Shown here in pieces: positions 55,245 through 64,000 of a DNA stretch of 64,000 nucleotides. The position numbers and the translations under genes are program-made. The stretch is taken from the NCBI GenBank assembly GCA_030706605.1, contig JAUZOE010000002.1, positions 176,564 through 240,563 of the forward strand, in the 5' to 3' direction. This DNA is from Bacteroidota bacterium. GTDB lineage: Bacteria; Bacteroidota; Bacteroidia; Chitinophagales; Chitinophagaceae. Each line of letters starts with the position of its first letter. Within the stretch, counting starts at the first letter, position 1. Under the pieces are notes generated by a model, which saw only the letters and a program-made list of their open reading frames with translations, was not told the origin of the DNA and made no database searches.

Positions 55245-56291
55245 ATGACTAAAGAAATATTTTCAGCTTATAATTTAGTGCAGGACGAATTGGAAATAGA
55301 ACCAATCAACAACGGCCTCATCAATGAAACATGGCATATAAAAAATTCGCACGCTGATTACATATTGCAGAAAATCAATCACAGTATTTTCAAGGATCCT
55401 GATGCTATTGCATTCAATGTAAGAATGATCGCTGATTATTTATCTGAAACTAACCCGGATTATTTATTTATTGGGCCGATAAAAACAATTGCAAATGAAG
55501 AAATGAAATACATATCCGGAAAGGGCTATTTCCGGTTGATGCCTTTTGTAAAAAAATCTCATACGATTAATGCTGCCCTAATGCCAGAGCATGCTTTTGA
55601 AGCCGCCAAAGCGTTTGGAAAATTTACCAGGCTATTAGCCGGTTTCCCTGCAGAAAAATTAAAAATTACTTTACCGGATTTTCACAATCTTACACTTAGG
55701 TACCAACAATTTCATGAGGCACTACAATCGGGCAATACTAAAAGGTTGCAGCAGTCAAAAAAATTAATTCAAACTTTAGAGGATCATAAAAATATTGTAG
55801 AAACTTACCAAAATGTTTTACAAACCCCTTCTTTTAAATTACGTGTAACCCATCACGATACTAAAATAAGTAATGTTTTATTTGATATAGAGAATAAAGG
55901 ATTATGCATTATAGATCTAGATACGGTAATGCCGGGATATTTTATAAGTGATGTAGGAGATATGATGAGAACCTACCTGTCTCCTGCCAATGAAGAAGAA
56001 AAAGATTTTTCTAAGATTGAAATAAGGGAAGAATATTTTAAGGCTATATGGGATGGATACATGGGCGAGATGGATACAGAACTGACTATAGAAGAAAAGA
56101 AACATTTTATTTATGCCGGAAAATTTATGATTTATATGCAAGCTATTCGGTTTCTTACCGATCACTTAAATAATGATATTTATTACAGTACAAAATATGA
56201 AGATCAAAATCTTGTACGAGCTGGTAACCAGTTAGTTTTGCTAAAATGCTTGATAGATAAAGAAATTACCTTACAGGAGCTGGTAAAATAA
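55245..56291 (+). CDS. aminoglycoside phosphotransferase-fold sugar kinase, NahK-like
   Basis: The product has 348 residues with an APH-type kinase fold: NNGLINETWHIKN near residue 22 (nucleotide loop), YILQKINHSIFKDP, the catalytic loop VTHHDTKISNVLFD near 205 and the metal-binding IIDLDTVMPGYFISDVGDMM near 225. The closest described relatives are N-acetylhexosamine 1-kinases of the LNB/GNB pathway. It should phosphorylate a free sugar, likely GalNAc or GlcNAc given the neighbouring GH109-like gene. It follows the LacI-type gene by 172 nt. Confidence 0.82.
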   Translation: MTKEIFSAYNLVQDELEIEPINNGLINETWHIKNSHADYILQKINHSIFKDPDAIAFNVRMIADYLSETNPDYLFIGPIKTIANEEMKYISGKGYFRLMPFVKKSHTINAALMPEHAFEAAKAFGKFTRLLAGFPAEKLKITLPDFHNLTLRYQQFHEALQSGNTKRLQQSKKLIQTLEDHKNIVETYQNVLQTPSFKLRVTHHDTKISNVLFDIENKGLCIIDLDTVMPGYFISDVGDMMRTYLSPANEEEKDFSKIEIREEYFKAIWDGYMGEMDTELTIEEKKHFIYAGKFMIYMQAIRFLTDHLNNDIYYSTKYEDQNLVRAGNQLVLLKCLIDKEITLQELVK

Positions 56292-56409
56292 ATTAATCCA
56301 AAAATTTTCCAAATTTGGTTCACATCCTTGCTATTATCTTTATTGTTAAAAACTTACAATGGTAGAAGTATGGTTAACTATTTATGTCATTTTTTTTCAA
56401 AATCTGCCT

Positions 56410-57483
56410 TCAATTTTTTACGTTAACCGCTTTTTCTGTTTTGGAAGTAAAAGTTCCAATGGGATTTGAAAACTGATCTAATCCAAATATATTAAAAACT
56501 TCCTGCAATTGCAAAACAGCAGCCGGATCTACGGCAATCAGCAAACCACCACTCGTTTGGGGATCCGCTAATAAGTTTTTTTCGAAATCAGTAATGGTGC
56601 TAACTTTATCTCCATAGCTATCCCAGTTCCTGTTGGTTCCTCCCGGGATACAATTGTTATCTACATAGCTTTTTATGTTGTCGATAATAGCAGGCACTTT
56701 ATCAAAATATACTTCAGCGCTTAAGCCGCTACCTTCGGCCATTTCAACTAAGTGTCCCAATAAGCCAAATCCCGTAACATCAGTCATTGCATGTACTCCT
56801 TGAATTTTACCCAGTGATTCTCCAATCTTATTTAGCTGCATCATTTGGTTTGCAGCAATATTTTGATGCTCCGGCAGCAGCACACCCTTTTTTTCTGCAG
56901 TGGTTAATATACCAACTCCAAGAGGCTTGGTTAAAAAAAGAAAATCACCTTCTTTAGCATTATTATTCTGTTTTATATTTTTAATATCCACCAATCCATT
57001 TACGGCAAGTCCAAAAATAGGTTCGGGGCTATCAATGCTATGGCCTCCTGCCAAAGATATTCCTGCCTCCAGGCAAATACTCCTGGCACCTTCAATTACT
57101 TTTTTGGCAACTTCAGGTTGAATTTTATTTACCGGCCATCCTAAAATAGCAATTGCCAGAATTGGCTTCCCTCCCATAGCATATACATCACTAATAGCAT
57201 TAGCTGCAGCAATACGCCCAAAATCGTAGGGATCATCAACAATAGGCATAAAAAAATCTGTAGTCGCAATCAGGGCTGTTCCATTGTCAAGGTCATAAAC
57301 TGCGGCATCGTCTTTTGAATGGTTACCAACAATTAGTTTTTTATTATCGGGAAGTGCCAGGTTACTGTGTAATATTTTGTCTAATACCTCCGGAGAAATC
57401 TTGCAGCCACAGCCGGCTCCATGCGAGTATTGAGTAAGTTTTATAGTATCTTCTTTTGGTTTGCTAATTTCTACATTCTCCAT
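56410..57483 (-). CDS. selD: selenide, water dikinase
   Basis: The product has 357 residues. The N-terminal catalytic loop is [12 protein letters not shown]: the first cysteine and the lysine are the active residues, and the enzyme uses Cys, not selenocysteine. Then come [57 protein letters not shown] and [17 protein letters not shown]. It makes selenophosphate from selenide and ATP. With mnmH two genes upstream on the same strand, the product most likely serves 2-selenouridine formation in tRNA. Confidence 0.96.
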   Translation of the reverse strand: MENVEISKPKEDTIKLTQYSHGAGCGCKISPEVLDKILHSNLALPDNKKLIVGNHSKDDAAVYDLDNGTALIATTDFFMPIVDDPYDFGRIAAANAISDVYAMGGKPILAIAILGWPVNKIQPEVAKKVIEGARSICLEAGISLAGGHSIDSPEPIFGLAVNGLVDIKNIKQNNNAKEGDFLFLTKPLGVGILTTAEKKGVLLPEHQNIAANQMMQLNKIGESLGKIQGVHAMTDVTGFGLLGHLVEMAEGSGLSAEVYFDKVPAIIDNIKSYVDNNCIPGGTNRNWDSYGDKVSTITDFEKNLLADPQTSGGLLIAVDPAAVLQLQEVFNIFGLDQFSNPIGTFTSKTEKAVNVKN

Positions 57484-57503
57484 TTCTACTATTTAATTTT
57501 AAA

Positions 57504-59180
57504 CTAATTTTTCTTTTTTCGTTTCAGAATGATTGCTGAATTCTTTTGAAGATCACCGCTGAAGCGAACTTCATGGTCAATGCCTCCGTCACGAATGACC
57601 AGTAACCCGGTGTTAGGAGGTAAGCTGCCAAGATTCTCTGCATACATTACTATCTTAATAGAATCTCCCATATCGGGAGTAAGGTAAATCGTTTTGTTAG
57701 AAGCCTTTACCAGCAAGCCTACCCTGGGCCAAATAACGCGCCCATTTAAAAGTACACTAACTGTGTCTCCGTCAACGATTCCATTATCAAAAAGGCTAAG
57801 GACGATACTGTCCTGTAAAATTTCAACTGTTTGAATGGTTTCAATTTCACGAGAAGCAATGTTTGCTGCAGCAGGAATTACCGGAGCTTCTTGTTTGATT
57901 ATGTTTTGATTTAAGGCTACCTGCGGCTGCGAATTAGGAACTGGGGTAGATTTTTGCCTTGGAGTAACTGTTTCAGACTTTGGTTGAGGTGGGCTTTTAG
58001 GGATAATAACGGCAACTTCTTTTTTCTGATCGGGAATAATTACCGCTGTCACCTTAGGCTCTTTTATAATTGTTTCAGGCTTTGGCTGAACTGTTTTTTG
58101 TTGAGCAGCAAATTCCCTGTTTTGTTCTTCATAAATTTTTTTAGCCAGGGCAACTATCACTTGTTCCGGAATTTTAGTTTTTTCGATTCCCTTTACATGT
58201 GGGTTGATTACAGCCATTGTTTTAGGTTCCTGTATAACTATTTCAGGCTTTAGTTGTGTAGATATTTTTTGTGTGGCAAGAGCCCTGTTTTCCGCATCAA
58301 TTTTTTCGGCCAGGTCAGCTAACAGTTTTTCAGGGATCTTTGTTTTTTCAATTTTACCATGGTGTGGATTGATTACAGCCATTGTTTTAGGTTCCTGTAA
58401 AACTATTTCAGACTTTATCTGTGTACGTATTTTTTGTGTGGTAAGCGCCCTATCTTTTTCATTAATTTTTTCAGCCAGGTCAGTTAACAGTTTTTCAGGG
58501 ATTTTTGTTTTCTCAATTTCCTTCCGATGTGGATTGATTACGGCTATTGTTTTAGGTTCCTCTAAAACGGTTTCAGGCTTTAGCTGAGAATTTATTTTGT
58601 TTGTTGTAACAGCAATTCCGGTGTTTTCTTTTGTTGGTTTTTCGGTTACACTATTTTTTGCTAATTGGTTGGGCAATGGTGTTGAAGTCATAAATGAAAG
58701 CCCGTTGGAAAGGCCCATTTCATCGAGCTTTTTCACAATTAATGTTTCTCTTATTTTCTTTTTCTTCTGAAGAAAAACCGTGCCGGTCAATGCACTATAT
58801 ATTTTTGTTTGATTAGTATTCCACTGCCCGCTTAAAACTTCCGCGCTATCGTTTTTAGAAAGCGTCAGATGGGAGAAAGTTCTTACTCCTTTTGCGGGAG
58901 GTTCACTGTAATTATTGTAAATTAATTTATCGTCTTCTACAAAAAATTCATCTTTCTTTTTTTTAATTTTTACCGACTTAACACCTACGTTTTTAATATT
59001 ATCAAATACAAAAGTAATGTGAGAATAACCGTCTAGTTTTCCATTATCATCATTGATGGCAAGCTCATAGTGAATATATTCTTTGGTAGTATCGTTATAT
59101 AAAGTCCCAACCCAAACACCGGAAATATCCTGTGCAAACAGTTGTAGAGGGAAAAGAAAAAATATAAATAAGAATTTCAT
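57504..59180 (-). CDS. secreted protein with 55-residue internal repeats
   Basis: ATG 59180 (MKFLFIFFLFPLQLFAQDIS) begins a signal peptide and gives 558 residues; the frame extends 25 codons more and would overlap mnmH. The N-terminal part (20-140) is a beta-rich domain starting ISGVWVGTLYND. Residues about 200-430 contain three tandem 55-residue units (EPKTMAVINPH, KTKIPEKLLADLAEKI, ATQKISTQLKPE), then a degenerate one. A C-terminal beta domain (about 460-558: NGIVDGDTVSVLLNGRVIWP) follows. Probably a periplasmic or surface protein; function unknown. It lies between mnmH and selD on the same strand. Confidence 0.75.
   Translation of the reverse strand: MKFLFIFFLFPLQLFAQDISGVWVGTLYNDTTKEYIHYELAINDDNGKLDGYSHITFVFDNIKNVGVKSVKIKKKKDEFFVEDDKLIYNNYSEPPAKGVRTFSHLTLSKNDSAEVLSGQWNTNQTKIYSALTGTVFLQKKKKIRETLIVKKLDEMGLSNGLSFMTSTPLPNQLAKNSVTEKPTKENTGIAVTTNKINSQLKPETVLEEPKTIAVINPHRKEIEKTKIPEKLLTDLAEKINEKDRALTTQKIRTQIKSEIVLQEPKTMAVINPHHGKIEKTKIPEKLLADLAEKIDAENRALATQKISTQLKPEIVIQEPKTMAVINPHVKGIEKTKIPEQVIVALAKKIYEEQNREFAAQQKTVQPKPETIIKEPKVTAVIIPDQKKEVAVIIPKSPPQPKSETVTPRQKSTPVPNSQPQVALNQNIIKQEAPVIPAAANIASREIETIQTVEILQDSIVLSLFDNGIVDGDTVSVLLNGRVIWPRVGLLVKASNKTIYLTPDMGDSIKIVMYAENLGSLPPNTGLLVIRDGGIDHEVRFSGDLQKNSAIILKRKKKN
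58216..58560 (-). repeat. 165-bp tandem coding repeat
   Basis: The stretch attgttttaggttcc recurs at 58216, 58381 and 58546, exactly 165 bp apart, in the middle of the secreted protein gene. Two complete units (58216-58380, 58381-58545) encode the 55-residue repeats; a more diverged unit lies on each side. Frame is kept, so the number of units could vary between strains. Confidence 0.85.
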
Positions 59181-59220
59181 TGGCTTGAAAATTATGTTCA
59201 ACTTTCTATAACATATATAA

Positions 59221-60309
59221 TCAGCAAAATTGAACTGCATTATTAATGTCAACATTCTTGCAGGGAATGCTATTCAAAAGAGTTTGAATATTTTCCCTGT
59301 TATACAATCCCTTTTTATAGTGCTTGTCATAATACTGCAATAGTATTGAAAAACACTCTCTGAAATTATTTTCCAATAAAAAACTAATTGCATTTTTAGT
59401 TTCAAGTCCGCCAAGTTTTTTTTGAATTTTCATAATGGAAGTTACCAATTCTTTTTTATCAAATTTACCATAAGTGGATACAATATAATTGATACGTTCT
59501 TCTATAGGGATTTCTAAAAAATACAGTTTACTGTTGCGCATCTGTTCCCATATTGTTTTGGGTATATTTACAAGCCCGATATGCCTGCTTTCATCTTCAA
59601 GCCAGATTTCGGTATTTTCTTTTCTTAATCCATTCTTTTCAATTTCAATATCGGTTTTCCTTAATTCAACAGCGAGTAAGTTTTCAAACATTTCCTGCGA
59701 TGGTTGTGGATTTTCTCCCAATGAACCAAATGCAGAACCTTTGTGGTTGGCCAGTTTTTCCAGGTCGATTATTGTTTTCCCTTTTTTCTCCATTTCTTTT
59801 AAAACATCCGTTTTCCCGGAACCAGTGTACCCTCCCAATATTTTTAACTGATATTCCTTTTCAAATTGAGCCAGTGCCCATTTTCGAAAAGATTTATAGC
59901 CGCCTTTTAATACATAGATTTTGTATCCATATAAATTGAGAAGCCATGCTACCGCTCCGCTCCGCATTCCTCCGCGCCAACAATGTACGAGGAGAGATCC
60001 TGACGAGGGAAGCGCAGAAAAGTTAATGCCCGTTTTAGCCTGCCATTCATTAATAATTCCTGTTACTTCACCCGGAATTATTTTCATTTTTTCTGAAAAA
60101 TAATATAAGCCATGATCTACAGCAGCTTTTCTGCTTTCCTGTTTGTATGCCGTGCCGATGATTTTTCTTTGTTCATCGGTAAACAGTGCAAGAGTAAATG
60201 CTCCAGGAATATGAGCATGGAGATACTCACCCGGACTTCTTACATCCAGAACAGGAAGTTGCCTTGAAAGTTTTAAAAAATCTTCGATATTAATTTGTTC
60301 GATCGGCAT
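59221..60309 (-). CDS. mnmH: tRNA 2-selenouridine synthase
   Basis: ATG 60309 (MPIEQINIEDFLKL) is the likely start (362 residues); the frame runs 16 codons further, into the rho terminator. The rhodanese domain has PVLDVRSPGEYLHAHIPGAF and the catalytic cysteine in LVHCWRGGMRSGAVAWLL near residue 113. The P-loop domain has LGGYTGSGKTDVLKEM. It replaces sulfur by selenium at the wobble 2-thiouridine of Lys, Glu and Gln tRNAs, using selenophosphate from SelD. It is followed by the repeat protein and selD. Confidence 0.93.
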   Translation of the reverse strand: MPIEQINIEDFLKLSRQLPVLDVRSPGEYLHAHIPGAFTLALFTDEQRKIIGTAYKQESRKAAVDHGLYYFSEKMKIIPGEVTGIINEWQAKTGINFSALPSSGSLLVHCWRGGMRSGAVAWLLNLYGYKIYVLKGGYKSFRKWALAQFEKEYQLKILGGYTGSGKTDVLKEMEKKGKTIIDLEKLANHKGSAFGSLGENPQPSQEMFENLLAVELRKTDIEIEKNGLRKENTEIWLEDESRHIGLVNIPKTIWEQMRNSKLYFLEIPIEERINYIVSTYGKFDKKELVTSIMKIQKKLGGLETKNAISFLLENNFRECFSILLQYYDKHYKKGLYNRENIQTLLNSIPCKNVDINNAVQFC

Positions 60310-60336
60310 TTTACAAATTACGATTTGTTCAAACAA

Positions 60337-60365
60337 AAAAGCCATTGCGTATAACAATGGCTTTT
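60337..60365 (-). terminator. rho gene intrinsic terminator
   Basis: A perfect 11-bp stem (60337-60347 with 60355-60365) around a 7-nt loop; on the minus strand it is followed by a T run (plus-strand aaaaaa at 60335-60340 forms part of it). It sits 20 nt after the rho stop codon, so mnmH must have its own promoter. Confidence 0.85.
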
Positions 60366-60384
60366 AATATTTTAAAATTACTTT

Positions 60385-62052
60385 TTATCCATTCATTGAA
60401 GTAAGGAATTCCATATTATCTTTTGTGCCCTTCATATTTTTCATCAGGGTATTGATGGCTTCCTCCGGATTCATATCACCGAGGTGATTGCGTAACACCC
60501 ACATGCGTTGCAGCACATCTTTATCCAGCAGCAGGTCATCCCTACGGGTAGATGAAGAAACTATATCAATAGAAGGGAAAATTCTACGGTTAGATAGTCT
60601 GCGATCCAACTGAAGTTCCATATTACCCGTTCCTTTAAATTCCTCAAAAATTACTTCATCCATTTTACTTCCTGTATCAACCAATGCCGTTGCAATAATA
60701 GTAAGAGAACCGCCATTTTCTATTTTACGGGCTGCACCGAAAAATTGTTTAGGTTTTTGCATTGCATTGGCTTCCACACCGCCAGATAATACTTTTCCGC
60801 TTGCGGGAGATACAGTATTGTGTGCACGGGCCAAACGGGTAATACTATCAAGTAATATAACCACATCATGGCCGCATTCTACCAGGCGTTTTGCTTTTTG
60901 CAAAGCCATAATACTTACTTTAACATGTTTTTCTGCAGGCTCATCAAATGTAGAAGCAATTACTTCAGCTTTTACACTTCGCTCCATATCTGTTACCTCT
61001 TCCGGCCTTTCATCTACCAGAACAATCATTAAATAGCATTCGGGGTGATTCGCGGCAATTGCATTGGCAATTTCCTTGAGTAACATGGTTTTTCCCGTTT
61101 TGGGTTGTGCCACAATCAGCCCTCGTTGTCCCTTCCCTATCGGCGTAAATAAATCAATAATTCTTGTGGACAAATTAGTGGGAGTTAAAAACAAGTTTAA
61201 TTTCTCAAACGGGAAAAGCGGAGTCAGGTAATCAAATGGCACTCGGTCGCGAACTTCATCCGGTCCTTTGCCATTAATGGTTTCTACTTTTAGTAATGCA
61301 AAATATTTTTCTCCATCCTTTGGAGGTCTTACGGAACCATAAACAGTATCGCCTGTTTTTAAACCAAAGAGTTTTATCTGTGAGGGAGATACATATACAT
61401 CATCAGGGGAAGAGAGATAATTATAATCACTACTCCTTAAAAATCCATATCCATCAGGCATCATTTCCAAAACGCCTTCGGCTAAAATGATACCGTCAAA
61501 TTCAATATTAAATGCGGGTTCTTTCTTTTGTGAAAAAGACTTTGAATGCTGCTGATGACCGTTATTAGGCACTGGTTCAGACAATTCTTCCTCTTCTTCA
61601 TCTTCGTTTTTAAGTAATTCTATTAATGCTGGTGCAATCGTTTTTGGATCTGCAAGCTTCTCTATTTTATAACCACTTTCATCCTCGTCATCTTCTTCAT
61701 CCTGCTCTGCTGCATCAAATAAACTTTTGGGCTTTAACCCTTCTTCGGGCTTTTGTTTTTTGATTACTTTTTTCTTTTCTTCGGGCTTTTTTAATTTAAC
61801 TTCTTTTTCTTCTTCAGAAGGTGCCTCTGCCGGAACTTCCTTTTTTGCAACAGGCTTTGCAATTCGTTTCCGTTTAGGTTTTTCTGCAGGTTCTTCTTTT
61901 TTGTCTGTAGGTGTCATTAATACTTGTTTATCAAGAATTTTATAAATTAATTCCTGTTTTTCTAATTGTTTTGCGTTAGTTATATTTTGCTGTTCAGCTA
62001 TATCAAGCAATTCAGGAACGAGCATATCGTTCAGTTGTAAGATGTCGTACAT
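60385..62052 (-). CDS. rho: transcription termination factor Rho
   Basis: The product has 555 residues, longer than the 420 of E. coli Rho. The extra length is a charged, low-complexity stretch (about 45-190, rich in K, E, P, with [11 protein letters not shown]) between the N-terminal Rho_N helices ([20 protein letters not shown]) and the RNA-binding domain ([20 protein letters not shown]). The ATPase core has [19 protein letters not shown] (Walker A), [15 protein letters not shown] and [13 protein letters not shown]. Such insertions are disordered and drive condensate formation in Bacteroides Rho. It terminates untranslated transcripts. Confidence 0.96.
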   Translation of the reverse strand: MYDILQLNDMLVPELLDIAEQQNITNAKQLEKQELIYKILDKQVLMTPTDKKEEPAEKPKRKRIAKPVAKKEVPAEAPSEEEKEVKLKKPEEKKKVIKKQKPEEGLKPKSLFDAAEQDEEDDEDESGYKIEKLADPKTIAPALIELLKNEDEEEEELSEPVPNNGHQQHSKSFSQKKEPAFNIEFDGIILAEGVLEMMPDGYGFLRSSDYNYLSSPDDVYVSPSQIKLFGLKTGDTVYGSVRPPKDGEKYFALLKVETINGKGPDEVRDRVPFDYLTPLFPFEKLNLFLTPTNLSTRIIDLFTPIGKGQRGLIVAQPKTGKTMLLKEIANAIAANHPECYLMIVLVDERPEEVTDMERSVKAEVIASTFDEPAEKHVKVSIMALQKAKRLVECGHDVVILLDSITRLARAHNTVSPASGKVLSGGVEANAMQKPKQFFGAARKIENGGSLTIIATALVDTGSKMDEVIFEEFKGTGNMELQLDRRLSNRRIFPSIDIVSSSTRRDDLLLDKDVLQRMWVLRNHLGDMNPEEAINTLMKNMKGTKDNMEFLTSMNG

Positions 62053-62326
62053 ATAGAGACGTATAGATTAATAGTCAAAAAACACAATTGAAGTTGTAAA
62101 TCTATTTATTGATGTTTATGGTGGAATGGGTTCTGTTAATACTGATGTGATTGTAGCAAAAGGAAAACCAGTCAGCTTTTTTCTAGTGCAATATTACATC
62201 AAAAAAATAAAAAAATAAAAAAAATTCTTTTTAGCAGCTATTTTCAAACTTTCTGGATTAAGCTGATATTTTCACCTATAAACTTTTTAAATCAAAGAAC
62301 AGGCCAAAATTTTTATAGTCTTACTT

Positions 62327-62334
62327 TATATTTG
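62327..62334 (+). promoter_or_regulatory. asnS promoter -7 box
   Basis: TATATTTG matches TAnnTTTG and lies 17 nt before the asnS start. No clear TTTG upstream element is present at the usual distance. Confidence 0.55.
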
Positions 62335-62351
62335 CGTTTATAAAAAAAGAA

Positions 62352-63791
62352 ATGTTTAATAAAAGGAAACGTATCAAAGAAGTTTTAGGCAGCGAAATTA
62401 CCAATCATACCATTACGGTAATGGGTTGGGTTCGCACATTTAGAAACAACCAGTTTATTGCTCTGAATGATGGTAGTACCAATGCTAATTTACAAATCGT
62501 TCTTACCCTGGGACAGTTTGATGATGCGCTCCTCAAAAGGATAACTACAGGTGCTGCTTTAAAAATATCCGGGGAAATCGTGTCTTCATTAGGAAAAGGG
62601 CAAAAAATAGAATTAAAAGCAGATTCAGTAGAAGTTCTTGGAGATAGTGATGCGGAAAAATTTCCGCTACAACCCAAAAAACATAGTCTAGAATTTTTGC
62701 GGGAAATTGCTCATTTGCGTTTTCGTACCAATACATTTGGATCTGTTTTCAGAATCAGGCACTCACTGGCATTTGCCATTCACCAGTTTTTTCATGACAA
62801 AGGATTTGTTTATTTACACTCTCCTATTATCACAGCATCAGACGCAGAAGGAGCTGGAGAAATGTTTCATGTTACCGCGATGGATTTGGAAAATCCTGAA
62901 AAAAATGAAGACGGCACTATTAATTATAAAGAAGATTTTTTTGGAAAACCAACTAATCTTACTGTGAGCGGACAGTTAGAAGCAGAATTGGCTGCCATGT
63001 CATTAGGCGATGTCTATACTTTCGGGCCTACTTTCCGTGCTGAAAATTCCAATACAGCCCGGCATCTTGCAGAGTTCTGGATGATTGAACCCGAAATGGC
63101 TTTTTCAGACCTTGAGGATGATATGAACATAGCTGAAGAGTTTATTAAATATATTATTAAATACGCACTGGATCATAACCGCGATGACCTGGATTTTCTG
63201 GCAGCTCGTCTTGTAGAAGAAGAAAAACAAAAACCACAGCAGGAAAGGAGTGAAATGGGACTGATTGAAAAGTTGGAATTTGTGATCAATAACGACTTTG
63301 AAAGGCTTACTTATACGGAAGCTATTGAAATATTAAAAGCATCTACACTCAACAAAAAAAAGAAATTTCAATATTTAATTGATCAATGGGGAGTAGATCT
63401 TCAAAGTGAACATGAACGCTACCTGGTAGAAAAGCATTTTAAGAAACCAGTGATTCTTATTAATTATCCGAAAGAAATAAAGTCGTTTTACATGCGTCAA
63501 AATGATGATGGAAAAACAGTGGCAGCAATGGACATCCTGGCTCCGGGAATCGGAGAAATTGTGGGTGGATCGCAGCGTGAAGAACGGTTGGATGTTTTAG
63601 AAAAAAGGATGAAAGAAATGAAAATTCCTGCTGACGAATTATACTGGTATCTGGATACCAGGAAATTTGGAACAGCTCCTCATGCAGGTTTTGGACTTGG
63701 CTTTGAACGGCTAATCCTTTTTGTTACCGGGATGACTAATATCAGGGATGTAATTCCATTTCCACGTTTCCCCAAAAATGCAGAATTTTAA
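62352..63791 (+). CDS. asnS: asparagine--tRNA ligase
   Basis: The product has 479 residues. The N-terminal OB-fold anticodon domain ([20 protein letters not shown] near 22) precedes the class II core with [20 protein letters not shown] (motif 1 region), [20 protein letters not shown] (motif 2) and [20 protein letters not shown] (motif 3). The last motif and [13 protein letters not shown] are typical of bacterial AsnS rather than AspS. It charges tRNA-Asn. It is divergent from rho with a 299-bp spacer. Confidence 0.97.
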   Translation: MFNKRKRIKEVLGSEITNHTITVMGWVRTFRNNQFIALNDGSTNANLQIVLTLGQFDDALLKRITTGAALKISGEIVSSLGKGQKIELKADSVEVLGDSDAEKFPLQPKKHSLEFLREIAHLRFRTNTFGSVFRIRHSLAFAIHQFFHDKGFVYLHSPIITASDAEGAGEMFHVTAMDLENPEKNEDGTINYKEDFFGKPTNLTVSGQLEAELAAMSLGDVYTFGPTFRAENSNTARHLAEFWMIEPEMAFSDLEDDMNIAEEFIKYIIKYALDHNRDDLDFLAARLVEEEKQKPQQERSEMGLIEKLEFVINNDFERLTYTEAIEILKASTLNKKKKFQYLIDQWGVDLQSEHERYLVEKHFKKPVILINYPKEIKSFYMRQNDDGKTVAAMDILAPGIGEIVGGSQREERLDVLEKRMKEMKIPADELYWYLDTRKFGTAPHAGFGLGFERLILFVTGMTNIRDVIPFPRFPKNAEF

Positions 63792-64000
63792 AGAAAGATA
63801 ATTTTTATAATAGCCATCATTAAGTATAATTTATTAACCTATTTAAGTTAAATCCATGGATTATTAATTAATTCAAGTTGCTAGTTATTAAGTCAGTTTA
63901 TTAAAAGTAAATGCTACTATAAACATTAATAGTTTCAGCAAAAATCCTTTAAATGTAACTGCATGTATTTTTCTTAAAAACAAATTTTTTATTTCACTAA

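Noticed and set aside
56410..57483. Selenocysteine-containing SelD
   Set aside because: The active position reads cysteine in SHGAGCGCK, and no in-frame TGA is needed.
57954..58587. Plus-strand frames with regular internal repeats
   Set aside because: They mirror the 165-bp repeats of the minus-strand secreted protein gene.

Overview
The window looks like the chromosome of a Bacteroidota species, most likely Chitinophagaceae or a close relative. The DNA is AT-rich. Promoters follow the TTTG-N19-TAnnTTTG pattern of that phylum, clearest at 44934-44964 and 48002-48032. Rho carries a long charged N-terminal insertion. Family markers include an IPExxxVDY protein, DUF2911, a GH109-like oxidoreductase-type glycosidase and a two-domain PspC protein. 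Most of the window is ordinary chromosomal content with short operons on both strands.

Layout. 1-2000: a DUF2911 lipid/secreted-type protein and an arginyl/leucyl-tRNA-protein transferase-like protein. 1963-7350 is a small accessory zone: palindromic tandem repeats, an AT-rich membrane protein of unknown function, a sugar isomerase-like protein, an unknown cytosolic protein, a YjbR protein, a Fic/Doc toxin-antitoxin pair whose toxin is frameshifted, a 96-bp remnant of a glycosidase gene, and three copies of an undescribed interspersed repeat. 7351-13604: a secreted six-hairpin glycosidase, an EamA transporter, small secreted proteins and a DinB protein. 13923-22000: a ModF-like double ABC ATPase, a UvrD/PcrA helicase and the glycerol operon glpD-glpK-glpF. 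22403-31000: a SNF2 helicase, comB, gcvT, and a PadR-PspC operon with an overlapping operator. 31372-36900: DUF1697, FeoB, and an M28 peptidase / IPExxxVDY / carbinolamine dehydratase operon. 37226-44850: a PQQ dehydrogenase with an inserted cytochrome c domain, a MarR-acyl-CoA dehydrogenase operon, a glycosyltransferase, an orphan peptide-type ABC permease and an Lrp/AsnC regulator.

At 44934-45206, divergent from the Lrp gene, is a complete non-coding transcription unit: promoter, a 171-nt tRNA-like cloverleaf with a Leu-type body, and a strong terminator. Its variable arm is about 100 nt and can itself fold into a long helix. This is the most unusual element in the window.

45376-52400: a metal-efflux pair (His-rich membrane protein plus P-type ATPase), metF, an FAA-hydrolase family protein and a fatty-acid-hydroxylase-like enzyme. 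50975-56291 looks like an N-acetylhexosamine salvage locus: GH109-like glycosidase, DUF5009 acyltransferase-like membrane protein, LacI regulator with paired operators, and an NahK-like sugar kinase with its own operator copy. 56410-60309: selD, a secreted protein with 55-residue repeats, and mnmH, giving a pathway to 2-selenouridine in tRNA without evidence for selenocysteine insertion in this window. The right end holds rho and divergent asnS.
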